DNA of 64,000 nt, taken from assembly GCA_032191485.1 (NCBI GenBank), contig JAVDOI010000003.1:18182649-18246648 (forward strand), in the 5' to 3' direction. Below the pieces are notes generated by a model. It did not search any database. It saw only the letters and a program-made list of their open reading frames with translations, and was not told where the DNA came from. The stretch's first letter is position 1. Every line of letters begins with the position of its first letter. Source of the stretch: Leptoclinus maculatus. Its lineage: Eukaryota > Chordata > Actinopteri > Perciformes > Stichaeidae. A program made the position numbers and the translations under genes. Below, in pieces: positions 1-11,163 of the stretch.

Positions 1-230
1 CTGGTTGACTTAGCTTAGCATAAAGGCTAGCTATTGAGGGCAGTGCCTTGGTAGCCAAATAGTTACTGGCCAACCACGGGACCTTTGTTGCATGTCTATC
101 CTCTCTCTATTTGAGCTAAGCTACGCTAACCAGCTGCCGGCTGTGGCTTCATACTTCCGATACAAACAAGAGAGTGGTATCAACTTTCTCTCCTACCTCT
201 CCGCCAGAAAAGTTTTGTTTTAAGATTGAC
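1..230. repeat. Fragment(s) of the AGCTTAGCTTAGCAT teleost repeat family
   Basis: The window opens with GACTTAGCTTAGCATAAAGGC. At about 112-225 it has GAGCTAAGCTACGCTAACCAGCTGCCGGCTGTGGCTTCAT, followed by an AGAGTGGTATCAAC block and a CGCCAGAAAAG block. The same ordered blocks recur at 45.2, 60.5 and 62.1 kb, so this is a degraded interspersed repeat cut by the window edge. It may be two copies in opposite directions. Confidence 0.6.
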
Positions 231-1689
231 AACCATGCACTTTTGTTCCATGCGGGCTTATGCTACCACCATGGGTCGCTACATAAAGGAACATCTAATC
301 CAACCACTGACATTAAAAGTGCAGTTTTTACTCGTTTCTAATGCAAGTTTTGCGAGCTCCGGTATGTGTGTCTGAAGGAGGTTAATCATACTTCTACAGC
401 CTCTGAATAGCCTCATCACTCAGTGTCGACCTCAGCCCTTGTTTGGTGATTAAGTATCCCTCCCACATCACCTGTCCCACTGCAGCCATGCAGACACATG
501 CACACATGCATGCACGCGGGGCTGCAGCTACCCGGCTCTCAGCTGTGAGTGTAGATAGGGGAAATAGCACAGTTAGCACATCCAGAAGTATTTGCTCACC
601 TCTTTCCCAGACAAAGAGGTGAACCTGCCTCTGATAACACAACTACAAAGTGTACATGCCGCCACATTCTCTTGCTCAACCGTGTGGGTTAAAGGTGAAT
701 GAAGATACTGAGAGTAAAGCTGCACACCTGCTCTATCCTGTTGTGCAGGAAGCAATGAATGAACCACAAACTTGATCTGTGTCACCGTACTCTTTCCATG
801 TTGGAAAGCAACCTGCTGTAAAATGTGATGAAGTAATGGAAGTTTTTTTTCTTCTTCTTCTTCTTTGTTTTGGTTCTTTTTTTTGTGTTCCTGCCACATA
901 TGAACGAGCAGACGACCCCCTCCCTCCGCCACCCTTCAAGACCTGCTGCTGGAGGTTCAGAAACCCACTTCCTGGTGCTTCGTCTCAAGGTGTCTCTATA
1001 CGCACACACACACACACACACGCGCGCACACACCACACAAACAGGAAACGGCCCTCTTTCATGTCCCTCATGCTGCATGCAGTTTAAGTTCTTCTTGAAG
1101 GGTGCAGCGAGAACAAAAAAAAATGATGATCTCAAGTCGTATTCACCTGGTTTGGTTTGAGATACGGAAAAACTTTCCTTTATATTTATGTTGTGAAAAA
1201 ACAATATGTGGAAAATTGATTCCCTTGGCCACGAACTAGGCTTTTTGATGGAGGTAACAAAATATGAACATAACCGCCGTTAATACAACAAATAAGGAAA
1301 TGTTTCTTATATGCTCTATGCATGAACAAATATATATTTATTCTGTTTGCCAAAAACTCATTCACAGACCAAGAAATTTACTTAGTGTATATAGTGATGC
1401 TACTTATGTATTGAGGCCAATTAGATCAAACAATAACAGAAATCTGAAATGATTTGGATTTTAGGAGGGGTAATGCTGCCTAAAAAGTACTGTCAACACC
1501 AACCACAGATGTTTAGCAGATGAAAATGAATTGTATTTACCAGTAACTGTCATTACGGTCGTGTTCATAAGCAATTCTCATAAAAGTCATGACGTATAAA
1601 GGTGATGAAAGGTGATGATCCTTAAAGAACAGAAACTCTCTGTATCAGATTGTGAAATGGTCCAGCAGGCTGATTGGTGAGTCACAGCT
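231..1689. other. Non-coding stretch, no gene seen
   Basis: Short open frames here overlap each other on both strands and have no recognisable domain. The only clear structure is the CA tract at 1001-1036 and a CTT/T-rich run near 841-880. Confidence 0.6.
1001..1036. repeat. (CA)n microsatellite, imperfect
   Basis: Alternating CA, with a CG-rich interruption at 1021-1026. It explains the TH-repeat peptides in the overlapping frames. Confidence 0.9.
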
Positions 1690-2062
1690 TAACCCAGAGT
1701 CCCTGTACACCAGACGGTTACAACGGATAACCGGCTCCATTTTAAAGGACGACTCCCACCCTTTGCACAGGGAGTTTCAGCTTCTATATACCTTCTAGAC
1801 GGAGGTATATGGTCCCACGGTGTAGAACAAAGCGGCATAAGAACAGCTTTGTTCCAGCAGCCATCACTCAGGTGAACAGATGCTTTAGAAACGTTTGTGT
1901 ACTTATTTATTTAATGATTGACTGATTTGTAGCTTTGTGTACTTTTATCATGTTTGTCTTGTTGTCTGTGTTGATTGTGATGCGTGTCGAGATGGATGCC
2001 TCGCTCTCTATTGCAAACCAAGTCTACCTACGGGTACGAATAAAAGCAACCTGAACCTGAAG
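1690..2062 (+). pseudogene. Decayed 3' end of a LINE-like non-LTR retrotransposon
   Basis: Conceptual translation of 1695-1790 gives SLYTRRLQRITG followed by DDSHPLH. After a frame change, about 1797-1872 gives RRRYMVPRCRTKRHKNSFVP then AAITQ. These short motifs match what I recall of the C-terminal end of fish CR1/L2/Rex-type reverse transcriptases (a SHPLH block, then RRY..P..RTNR.KNSF.P.AI). A tail with GGGTACGAATAAAAGCAACC follows, like the 3' UTR of such elements. It is broken by a frameshift and in-frame stops and is far too short to be active. The clade is from memory. Confidence 0.6.
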
Positions 2063-3817
2063 CAATGTGTATTCTTTAAACTGTTAAAGGTGGCCTGTGG
2101 TCTCCAGGAATCCAAACACAGCATCCGTACATGTCCGATGCTCCAGTGAACCCATTGCAATATACGGCCTTTTCTGTAATCACTTCCCTTCAATAGCATT
2201 AAAACGTTAGTTTTTAAAAGTAACTCCTTTGACCACCTCCGTGTTGTTGCATTGTGGCTTCTTCCTCCAAGTTTGCTCTTCTCACTGCTTGAGAAATGAG
2301 GATTTTATTAGCGGTACATCATAAATACTCGTAGGTCTTCCATTTGTGGACCACATGTTGTGGTATTTTTAGCTTTCTCTGCTGTTAAAAGAATGCGTGA
2401 CACAAAATGAAACAATATGTACGAGTGAGTAATCAACTGCGAGTATCAGAAAAAGCTATGTTTGGAAGGCCATTTCCCCCGTTCAACTTGCTGGTATGCA
2501 GAGAGGCTCTCAGCGGGTGGTTGGGTCAATGAGGGAGGAGTAAAGGAACAAGACAGGAATCCACCGGGCCCAGGTTCTCTGGAGTAAAGCAACAACAAGG
2601 CCGCCACGGGTCAGCTGTGACGGGTCAGCACCCACCATTGTACGGAGGGAAGGGAGTTCCTGTTCCGGCTCGTTTTTTTTTTGCAATCCGAGAGAATACA
2701 AACACGGACAGACGGAAGTGTCCAGAGAGAGCGAGCGAAAGCAGAAGCAGTGTGGATGTAGAGTGTATGAAGTGGGAAGCTGTCTGTGTGTCGCTACTGA
2801 AATCAAACACCACTCCGCTTCATTAATGGTGAAATAGTGATCGTTATCTACATGTATTTATGTTAAATGGACCACATGGGGGTACTGTGCTATATATTAT
2901 TAATAAACCTATCAACCTATGACTCAATTGTTTATCCTCACACATGTATCGATCGGTTCGCTTGTAACCTCAGGATCATTGATCAGGTGATAACCTCAGC
3001 AAATCACTTTTTTTTTTTTTATTCTCGGAAACGTACCGGTTACAGCCCCCTGATCAATACTTCTGCTGAAACCAGCAGTGCCTCGTCTTTGCGTAACCAA
3101 AACCTGCTCGGTTTGATCATCCCCAGGTCAATACCCCTGACTGCTCCTCCGTGCAGCTCACCAATCAACTTCCACCACGGTGAAACTCCCTTTAGTTCTG
3201 CTTTATTGACAGAGAAGCACAGTCGCTTCTATTTCCCATTTTTACATAGAACATTCGTAAACATATCCTGTCCCTTTATGTAAAGCAGTCTGACATTGAA
3301 GTACTGTTGCCTTAGCTGTGGGCTAAAACGTGAGCCCCGTTTTGTTTTTTTAAGCCTATATTTGATTACATTTTGGTAAATTGGCATATTTAAAAGTATG
3401 CCCGACAGTTCCTGTTTGCAATGTACCCATCTATCACTGGAATACTTTGATACTGAAGAAAACTTTAAATGTGTGTTGATTCTCAGGCAGGTTGTGGAGA
3501 TAGAAGGGAGTGTCCTTTTTCTATGACTTCAAAGTGGATTCATGGGGCGGGCCTCAGTTTGAAAACCTCTGATGTAAAGCTTTGTCCCCGAGGTGCTGTA
3601 TTATACGAATATTAAAATAACCGGTCTCCTCTAACGCCACCCAAAATAAGGTCTATAAGGAATATTAAGTAACCTGATAGAATGTAATCTCCATTGTACA
3701 GATTAGAAGAAAAGACTTTGTGGCCTCATGCGTGTGCAAGCACGTCTTTAACTGCGTTATGGTGTAAGAGCATCTACATCAGATTTCAACCAAAGTACAC
3801 AACTCATTACACAGTTT
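2063..3817. other. Non-coding stretch, no gene seen
   Basis: This AT-rich sequence lies between the LINE remnant and the inferred end of zfp36l1. The longest open frame (2867-3283) has no recognisable domain and crosses a T-run. No splice-flanked exon is apparent. Confidence 0.55.
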
Positions 3818-3838
3818 AACTTTTCAAAAAATACGGGG

Positions 3839-3844
3839 TTTATT
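3839..3844 (-). terminator. Probable distal polyadenylation signal of zfp36l1 (AATAAA)
   Basis: Plus-strand TTTATT reads AATAAA on the transcript strand. About 25-70 bases further on, the minus strand is GU-rich (TGTGTAATGAGTTGTGTAC), as expected of a downstream element, so cleavage would fall near 3815-3825. Confidence 0.6.
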
Positions 3845-4513
3845 GACTTAACTGCAATCAATACTTACAAAAGAAAAAGAAACTGGTTTTCATATAAACT
3901 CACAGAAATTACTGTAGTGAAAAAAACATGGCTGAAAAAATACATTCAACTGTTTTACTTTCTTTGTGTCAAAATCTGTTCACCTCTTCCAAACACGTGA
4001 AGGAAACCGAGAACAAGTGACTTAAAAAAACAAAAAAAACTTAATCGTCCTCCATTTATCAAATATAAAAGGCAGAGAAGCCTTAGCTACCTGGAATGTA
4101 TTCAAAGAGGCACTTCCAATGGTCAAGAGGGGGCCAAGCAAGTGCGTCAAGCATCCAATCAAATTAAAAGGAAAACAAAGTTAACTTTCCTCAAACCATT
4201 TGGTCACAGCTATGACTTGAATAACAAGACGGGGCGTAAGACCTTTACCGACAGAACAAAACCAGTCCTCTGACTCGGAGACTCCCCTTAACCGGTGGGA
4301 CGTCTCCCAGCACCCCCTTTAACTCTACCGTCGACCCAAGTGTTGTGAGTTAATACTCAGATCTGAATCAATGTGATAACAGTTAGCTACCGTTACTGTC
4401 AGGTTATTGGAAGACGTGAAGGGGAAAACGCCAGGAATGAATACAAGCAAATCTAGTATAGATGGAATTGCAGTCCGATAAGAGGGAGTAAGAAAAAAAA
4501 AAAAAAAAAGTAC

Positions 4514-4816
4514 AATAAATAATCGAAACGCAAAACGTCTTTTTTTGCATTTTTTTTTTTTTGCTTTAAATTAAGGTTCATTTTGACAAAGTGTAGTTGC
4601 AGAACAAAAGTCATTGAAGTACAATATATTAAACTGTGAAAAAAGGAAAACTGACAAAAACGTCTTCACAATCTTTAGATTAATATGGAAGATCATAATT
4701 TAACATAAAAGAAAATATATTCTATTGTTCATTATCCAGATAAATACAAAACAAAATTAACAAAAAAAAAAAAAATGCATATGATCAGCAATAAATATGT
4801 TCTGATAAGTTAAATA
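4514..4816 (-). promoter_or_regulatory. AU-rich element cluster in the zfp36l1 3' UTR
   Basis: On the transcript strand, AUUUA occurs at 4520-4516, 4571-4567, 4745-4741, 4796-4792 and 4815-4811. The first lies in a perfect UUAUUUAUU nonamer (4522-4514), the high-affinity site of the tristetraprolin family. The fourth is AUAUUUAUU, one base off. This fits the known tendency of these genes to carry AREs that permit negative feedback. Confidence 0.7.
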
Positions 4817-5954
4817 AGCAGTGACAAGCAAAAACCTTCTGTCTGGAAAGTTTTTTTCAAACAATAATAACCGTAATAATAACATTAATAAAAAATAATT
4901 ATCAAATAAAGAAAGCAAAAAAAAGAAGATGTAATGAGTACAGAGTGCTCCTCAGAGCAGGTACTGAAGTGGGGGGGAGAAGTAAAGTCAAATAGCTTGG
5001 AAATCCGATCGCAGGATGTACAACTGCACCATGGGAATGCTGGAATTCCCCCAGACCGGCGAGGATGAAGGCAGGGAGGCAGGGGGGGGGGCAAAGTCTT
5101 ACAGGTTTAATGATCAGTTTGATATCAAGACTTCCTTCCCAATAAAGAGCCAGTGACCAGCAACAGGAGGAGAAAAAGGGAGAGGGGGAACATAACCAAC
5201 TTCCAGTTCAAAGTCCTTCCTGCAGACTCACCCAGTCCACAATTACATAAGACGGGGCTTTAGAACAACCGTGACAGGGAAGGAGGGGGGGGGGGGGTAA
5301 TGAGAAAGAACCAAAAACAGTAGTCCATTCACCCTAAACACATGCAGAAACCTCCCCAGGCACTTTTTTTTATTTTTAAAAACTATTCATATCTTTTCAG
5401 GGTCTATTTTTTTCCTTTTTTTTTTGTCTTAACTCAGTCTGTAAAAAACGGCTGCGGTAGATCTACAGTTACGTTAGTGAGCACCCTCTAGCTAACTCAG
5501 GGGAAGTGGTATCGTCTGGGAAGAGGGCGGGAGAAGAGAGGGAGGGAGGGAGGGGGGTTTGGGGGGGGGCTAGTGCACTCCCCTTTCCAAGGCCACTTGT
5601 GCTGCTACACATTCAAGAACAAATGAAGAAGAAAGAAAAAAAAAAAAACAAGTGGCACCTGGCAAAACAGTCAATTCTTGTTCTCATGATTTTCATTGTT
5701 CAATTTCCTCCTTTTTTTTTTGGCACTATGACACATGGCAGGGTACTTTTTAAAACTTAACAGAGGTGGAATGAGTTGAGAGAGAGAGAGCGTTCCCTTA
5801 ACTGACTACATCCTTGCAATGCTAACAAGGAGCTAACACGGTGTTGTTTGTGGGTGGGGGGGGGGGGCTCGGGACAAGGGTGCAGAGGTAGCGGGGAGTG
5901 CCGTGTTCTCTTTGTGTCATCGAACTTTAAAGTCACTTGGTGGATGCTCGCGGT

Positions 5955-8192
5955 CTAATCATCAGAGATGGAGAGGCGGCTGAAGATGGGAAGGCGGCGG
6001 GTTGTATCCAGCGTGGGGGACTCGGAGCCGCTCAGGCTGCCTCCGGAGCTGCTCTGGTAGCCATCTTGGTCTGACAGAGAGTCGGGAGGGCTGGATGGAG
6101 ACTCGAACATCTGGGGGGACACCAACATGGGTCTGAAATAGTAAGGCGTGCTCGTCGGAGAGGGAGGTGCAGGGGCATTGGGCTCTGTGCCTACAGGACC
6201 GACACCGAGGCTGGGCCCGAACAGGTTGGCCAGCTCCTGGCTGGAGTAGGTGAAGGGGTTACAGCTGGGCCAGTCTGGGACCTCATCGGGGAAGAACATG
6301 GGCGGCGGGGTGACGGAGGTGGGGCTGTCTCTCAGCCCGGCTGAGCTGGAGAAGCCCGCGAAGCTGTAGCTGTGCTGCAGGCGAGGCCTGTCCATCTTGT
6401 TGCAGGAGTTAAGAGGGGAGCACTGCTGGGGGGGTCCGCGACGCTCCTCGGCGTTGTGGATGAAATGGCAGCGAGGCCCGTACGGGCAGAACCCGATGGT
6501 GTGGAAGGTGCGGCACAGCTCGGTTTTGTATTTGGGGTGGCGGCTCAGGCTGCGTAGTTCATGGATTCCGTGAGCAAACTGGCACTTGTCGCCATACTTG
6601 CAGGAGCCGTTCTCCTCAAAGGGCCTGCAAAGCTCCGTCTTGTAGCGGCTGGAGTTCACCTGGCTGCCGCCGGTGGGGCTGGCGGGGCCCAGGCACTTGT
6701 TGAGGAGCCTCTCGCCCGTCTCGGAGAAGGAGCGGTCTCGCATGCGGTTCTCCTTGTTGTTGTTGCTGCTGGCATTGCCAACCCCTGAGATGAGCGAGGA
6801 GTGGTCCGCCGCCTTCAGGCTGTTCAGAAACTGGTTCTGGCTGAACTTTGTGATGCTGACGGAGTGCCGCCGCTGGTACACGCCTCCCACCGAGGGAGAT
6901 CCCACCGCCTTCCTGTCCAGCAGGGCTCCGGCGGGGCTGGAGATGGGCACATTAGTGCCAGTGCAAGGGACAGACATGGGATGGGGGGTGCCCAGGTTGT
7001 TGTTGTAGCTGAGCAGTTTGTTGTTCTGCAGACACACAAAGAATACATATCATTAGGATCAATAATCTACACGATCACCTCGGCTGACAGTGTGGTCCTG
7101 ATCTTAAAAAGAGAGCTGGTGGGAACAGGCTCCTCTTGCATGACTGTGTTCTTTTTGGCTCTGACAACATAAGCGGATACAGGCCTATAGAGCAGCAGCT
7201 GGTTTGGCAAGTTGCCCCGGTTAGGAATGTGTGCCTGTTTAGTAAATGGAGCAGCAGCACATGAGGGGCCACAGGGCTGCTAGTGGCTACAAAGAGGCGG
7301 CATCATTTGGGAGATAATGAAGGTGGCAAAGCATCCTGCTGAATGAATTACAAGGGGAAGCTGATCTGCTTCTCAATACACGTACAAACTAGAAGACTTC
7401 AGTGGTTTAGTCACTGATTGACATCAGTATTATAATTAAAAACCAACCGCGCAGGAAAAAGGCGCAGTTTAAAACAAATTAAAATCTGACACTGAAAACT
7501 TAATTAAAATGCACGCGGACGAAAACAGTGCAGTGACGTTAACTCTCCGGTGAACCGTTAACGATTTCTAAAACCAGTTAAGTGTTAACAAATATTAACG
7601 CGGTTAATCACAGAAACAAGGTTTATGGAGGCAATAGCAAGTAAAAGCCAGACGAATCTAGTCAATGATTAAGCGAGCATGTGGCTGCTTTGTGAAGAGT
7701 ATTAAAAGTGGCGCAAAACTGCGCTCATTAACAGAAAGAGGGACACGAATAACGTGGGAAACTGCCAGTTAGCAAAACTAGACATTTTTGAGTTAACTGA
7801 CGTGGCACATGTTGACTATAACAAGTTTTAACATTTCAACAATTGTTAACAGTTAATGTTAAGTTACAGGCAGGCTTGGGCAACACTTTTTAAAGACACT
7901 CGTTTCACATGAACAACGCTTTCAGGACAAAGACGGGAAACAACAGGTTTATGATAACTTCAAAGTGAAGCGAAGAGCAAAAATCCAAAACAAGCAAAAA
8001 CAAAACAAGCCTCCAAACAGGCGCGTCACGGCGGAGGGCCGCGTGCAGCTCCTCATTCCTCCACAGCGGCTAACGTGCTAACAGAGAAGACCAGAGAGAG
8101 GGAGAGAGAGAGAGGCAGAGGAAAAGTTTTAAAGCTACCTTGTTCATTATTTCGAAGTCGAAGAAAGGCGGCGACATCACGGCTGTGGACAT
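5955..8192 (-). CDS. zfp36l1: zfp36l1: tandem CCCH zinc-finger mRNA-decay activator (join 8192-8139, 7025-5955)
   Basis: Seen: 18 codons of exon 1 join in frame to 356 codons of exon 2, giving 374 residues. Two CX8CX5CX3H fingers lie at about residues 151-170 (C151, C160, C166, H170) and 189-208 (C189, C198, C204, H208). Each is preceded by the RYKTEL/KYKTEL lead-in, and 18 residues separate them. The C-terminus ends RRLPIFSRLSISDD, the family's CNOT1-binding tail. RRHS (S73) and RDRS (S117) match the family's conserved basophilic-kinase/14-3-3 sites; RLQHS lies after the fingers. Family knowledge: these proteins bind UUAUUUAUU elements in 3' UTRs and recruit CCR4-NOT and decapping factors, mostly in the cytoplasm. 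Length and N-terminus (MSTAV..., LLDRKAVG) fit ZFP36L1, not ZFP36 or the longer ZFP36L2. Fish may carry a and b copies; I cannot say which this is. The open frame extending past 7025 as MCLQ is intron read-through. Confidence 0.96.
7026..8138 (-). other. zfp36l1 single intron (about 1.1 kb)
   Basis: The intron is bounded by GT (8138-8137) and CTGCAG (7031-7026) on the minus strand. It is AT-rich compared with exon 2 and contains several GTTAAC/TTAAC motifs between about 7540 and 7870. No coding potential is visible. One intron after a very short first coding exon is the normal layout of this gene family. Confidence 0.88.
8139..8192 (-). CDS. zfp36l1: zfp36l1 coding exon 1 (18 codons)
   Basis: This short exon is the N-terminal part of the gene above. 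The ATG lies at 8192-8190 with A at -3 (GCAAAGATGT), a good Kozak context. An in-frame TAA lies seven codons upstream (8213-8211), which fixes this as the first usable start in the frame. The peptide begins MSTAVMSPPFFDFEIMNK, like the acidic/hydrophobic N-terminus of ZFP36L1 proteins. The exon ends AACAAG followed by GTAGCT (donor at 8138-8137). It joins in phase 0 to AACAACAAA at 7025, which is preceded by CTGCAG. Human ZFP36L1 also has a tiny first coding exon. Confidence 0.9.
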
Positions 8193-8358
8193 CTTTGCAG
8201 CGGACCAGAGTTAAATCAAAAGTAGCAGTAAAAAAAAAAAAAAAAAAAACTCCCAAACAAAAAAAAATAAAGTGTGCTTGCTCGAAAAGTTGCGCAGGTC
8301 TGCTGAGTTTCTGATTTGCAGCTCCTGGATCTTTTTTGACCCTGCAGAAACACCCCCT
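8193..8358 (-). other. zfp36l1 5' UTR (inferred)
   Basis: This is the stretch between the start codon and a transcription start inferred about 30 bases downstream of the TATA-like box. On the transcript strand it carries a run of 20 U (plus-strand A at 8230-8249) and one of 9 U (8259-8267). An in-frame stop lies at 8213-8211. The true cap site is not visible; a start downstream of the homopolymer would remove the U tracts from the mRNA. Confidence 0.5.
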
Positions 8359-8384
8359 CTGCCCTGCACCAGCTCCGACATTTG

Positions 8385-8391
8385 CTTTATA
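8385..8391 (-). promoter_or_regulatory. TATA-like box of zfp36l1
   Basis: The minus strand reads GGATTATAAAGC, with TATAAAG at 8391-8385. It lies about 195 bases upstream of the start codon, a sensible distance for a short 5' UTR in an immediate-early gene. It is the only clear TATA-type motif I see close to exon 1. Function is inferred from position and match. Confidence 0.55.
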
Positions 8392-8902
8392 ATCCTTTGC
8401 AGGAGGAGCCTCGAGCACTGGGCGGTAACTTTTTCTGTTAACTTTTTTTTCTTTTTTCTCTCCTTCCTCTTCTGGAGGGAGACAAACTTTCAGTGGGTTG
8501 TCAGTTTGTTTGAGATTACTACACGGTTTGCACGCAGTATGAATACTGAACAGTTTTTTATTTCGGAACCAACGTGCAGTAAAAATAGTCAGCCAGTTCA
8601 TTGCTTTATCACATAAAAGTGATTATTATTATTACTCTAAGCATACTGTACATGTTCTGTTTATTAACTTTGTTAGAGGAATAGTGTCTTAACTTAAATG
8701 TTCAAGTAAATCTTGTTACTCTCAGTTGATTTTAAAGTCACAGCGGCAAAAAGTAAGCTGGGCTTCAGCTTTATTTCCTTCTTTTCCTAATGGAAGTCTG
8801 GTACTTAGTCTGGAGTTGTTTACTGGGAGGCGCTGCATTATCCTCAGGGTTTCAGCTCCCATCCACTACTCTGTAATTAATTTACTCCTAATTGCTGGAC
8901 TG

Positions 8903-8925
8903 TAACGTCACTTGTGGGACTTTCC
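8903..8925 (-). promoter_or_regulatory. Adjacent CRE-like and NF-kB-like motifs upstream of zfp36l1
   Basis: The plus strand shows TAACGTCA (8903-8910), one base from the consensus CRE TGACGTCA. Six bases later comes GGGACTTTCC (8916-8925), an exact textbook kappa-B sequence. They sit roughly 550 bases upstream of the inferred transcription start. Family members are stimulus-induced genes, so the pair is plausible, but one match of this length can occur by chance. Confidence 0.35.
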
Positions 8926-10950
8926 GGTGAATTCAGGCAGCCAGGGCTTTTAACTCTTTCCCGACCACAGTTAAACTCTTCTTTCTCACACCCACAGCTC
9001 CTCTTCCTCACCAGCAGGTATACACAATGCTGCTGAATATGTGTCATTCCATCAGGCAGGCCGTAACCTGATACACGAGTGATCTCACCATGATTCAACC
9101 ACAGCCAGTGACAATGACGCTTGCAGCCACACGTGAAAGAGCTGGGCTGCAAGAGAGGGAAACCTATACAAATCCATTGTGGTCCATCGTCTTCCTCTCT
9201 CTCCCTCCCGCCCTCTTAAGTCCATGACGGAGCACCCATCGGCCATGTGCAGAGTCAATGTCAGGGTTGGGTTGCAATAGAGGAGAGAAGAGGGGAAATA
9301 AAGGCAAGGGCTGGGGGAGAAGAAAAGAAGCTGTTAACCAGGAGAAGAAGAAGAAAAAAAGTTAGAGATGGAGGAGGGGATGATGGAGTGAGGGGGAGAT
9401 TTATGGGGGACGTTTATTACTACACAGCGCTGCCCCAGGGGAGGTGAGGGAAGAGGAGTGTGGGGGGGGGAGGCAAAACATTCCCTTTTCCCTTCCTCTT
9501 CTTTGCCCATACAGAAGCCACACAGGGGGTGGAGAGCTTTGTCTCAGCCGTGGAACTTGTTTTTCTGCCGAAGTGTTGAATGTAGTTGAGTTAGAAAAAG
9601 GACAGATACAGGGCTTGAATGCAGCATCTTTATTTCATACAGCTTTAGGTCTGACCTTTTAGGAACCACAATGTTAATCTCCCCGTGCATTAAGAAAAGT
9701 ATATATAACTTTCCGACATATTCTGGACTGCGTCAGGGAAGAGCCAGGGTGTGTGTTTTTAACATAAAAAGAGTTTTACGAGCCGGGGCTGTTTGGCGTA
9801 ATCTCCCCCTGGAGTGTTTTCACAGACGACAGGCAGGGGGTGGGGGGGGGGGGGGGGGATGACAGACTTGCTTGAAATCCCGTCTGCAGTTCAAAGGTCC
9901 TGTTCCAGATTGATTAAGTAGGTCAGATCGATCGTCTCTCCTCTGAGGAAGAACTACCGCAGGGATGTAGGGGAGGGAATTTACTGCAAATACAAGAACC
10001 TGTAGCTGGAGTGAAATGATCTCAAGGATAATATGTCACACTTTAAACTGAATCAGAGCTAACGGTTATTTAAGTACAATGCATGTGATGTGGGAGCAAA
10101 TAGATTCGAACTCTACAAGTTCAGCACGGTTCAAACCTCACTGACCCTGATGTGAGACATCTTCTCTACTGCAGCCTGGCCTCAAGAAGCCTCACACTCT
10201 GCAGTTGTTTACTTTAATACTCTCAGATGTGTCGTGCTTGCTTGTTGTTGTGCGGTGCAGTTGTCCTTCCAGGTTCAGGAGGAGGCACCTGCTTCCTGCC
10301 CAAATGAAAATCTCTCGGGGGATATTGTCCGATGTGTTCCTGTGTTGAACGTACAGACAGTAAACGGCAACCCAACTAGTCCTGTCGGACTAAATTAACT
10401 TTTGTTACAGTGGAAAATAAAGTTTGAGCAAGTTTTCTGTATCTTAACGTCATACACAAGGCCGTACTTCATATTTCTTAAAAGGGTCACATTTAGGTTA
10501 TATTTAGCAGTTGTCAACTATGTTTTTTAAAAACTTTAAAACATGTCAAGAACTTGTCTTTTCTAAAAAAAAGTCCCTAAATGGTATTTGGTGGCCTTTT
10601 GCGGTGTAGTCTGTTAGGCTTCATAAGAACACCTACCAAACAGGATATGCAGGATTCACTCAAAGGTGACATTTGACATTAATACTGACATTTACTGAAA
10701 ATGAAGGCTGCAACTGAAGATTGTCCCTCTGAAAGCACAAGTTGATGTCTTCAAATATCTTGTTTTGCTGAACCAAAAGTCCAAAGAAAAGCAGCAGATT
10801 ATAATAAATGAAAAGCTATAAATAGAGAATGTTTGACATTTATTTCTTGGAAAATGACTGAAACAAATAACCAACTATCAATGTAGATGCAGATTATTTT
10901 TTCTGTTGGTTGACTTAATCTATTAATGGACTAATTGTCCCGACTTCAAG

Positions 10951-10980
10951 TATATATATATACCTATATATACTGTATAT
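10951..10980. repeat. (TA)n-rich tract
   Basis: TATATATATATACC is followed by TATATATACTGTATAT, an AT dinucleotide tract that can fold back on itself. Confidence 0.8.
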
Positions 10981-11121
10981 TCCATCACAGCTTGTAAAAG
11001 TCCCGGGTGTAATATTTATGAGCTTTTCCTGTCCAATCATTCCATCCACTCCCCAACAAAAGGAACAATCTACATGTCAGCTCTCCTTCCTCGGGCAGGA
11101 TTTTCCTCTCGCTGTTGACAG

Positions 11122-11123
<2 letters not shown>

Positions 11124-11163
<40 letters not shown>

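Larger units (their letters stand above)
3818..5954 (-). other. zfp36l1 3' UTR (inferred, about 2.1 kb)
   Basis: From the TAG stop (5957-5955) the minus-strand transcript runs through AT-rich sequence with many U and A homopolymers and no open frame of note. It reaches the first well-placed AATAAA followed by GU-rich sequence, at 3844-3839. A proximal AATAAA also occurs at 5374-5369 inside a U/A-rich run and could give a shorter form of about 0.6 kb. Mammalian ZFP36L1 mRNAs also have long, AU-rich 3' UTRs. The exact end is inferred. Confidence 0.65.

Noticed and set aside
2867..3283. 138-codon plus-strand frame
   Set aside because: It crosses a T-run, has mixed composition with no domain, and has no flanking splice or promoter signals.
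7026..7037. In-frame ATG giving an MCLQ N-terminus for zfp36l1
   Set aside because: These four codons lie in the intron just before the CTGCAG acceptor. The exon at 8139-8192 supplies the family-like N-terminus in phase.
6372..7172. Plus-strand open frames over the zfp36l1 coding exon
   Set aside because: They are shadows of GC-rich coding sequence. The minus frame has both zinc fingers and the conserved tail.
8053..8616. 182-codon minus-strand frame and opposing 114-codon frame over the zfp36l1 start
   Set aside because: They run through the 5' UTR, the poly-U tract and exon 1 in the wrong frame. The correct frame is fixed by the splice phase and the in-frame upstream TAA.
10120..10145. 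GGTTCAAACCT as a pol III B box
   Set aside because: No A box upstream and no tRNA-like fold.
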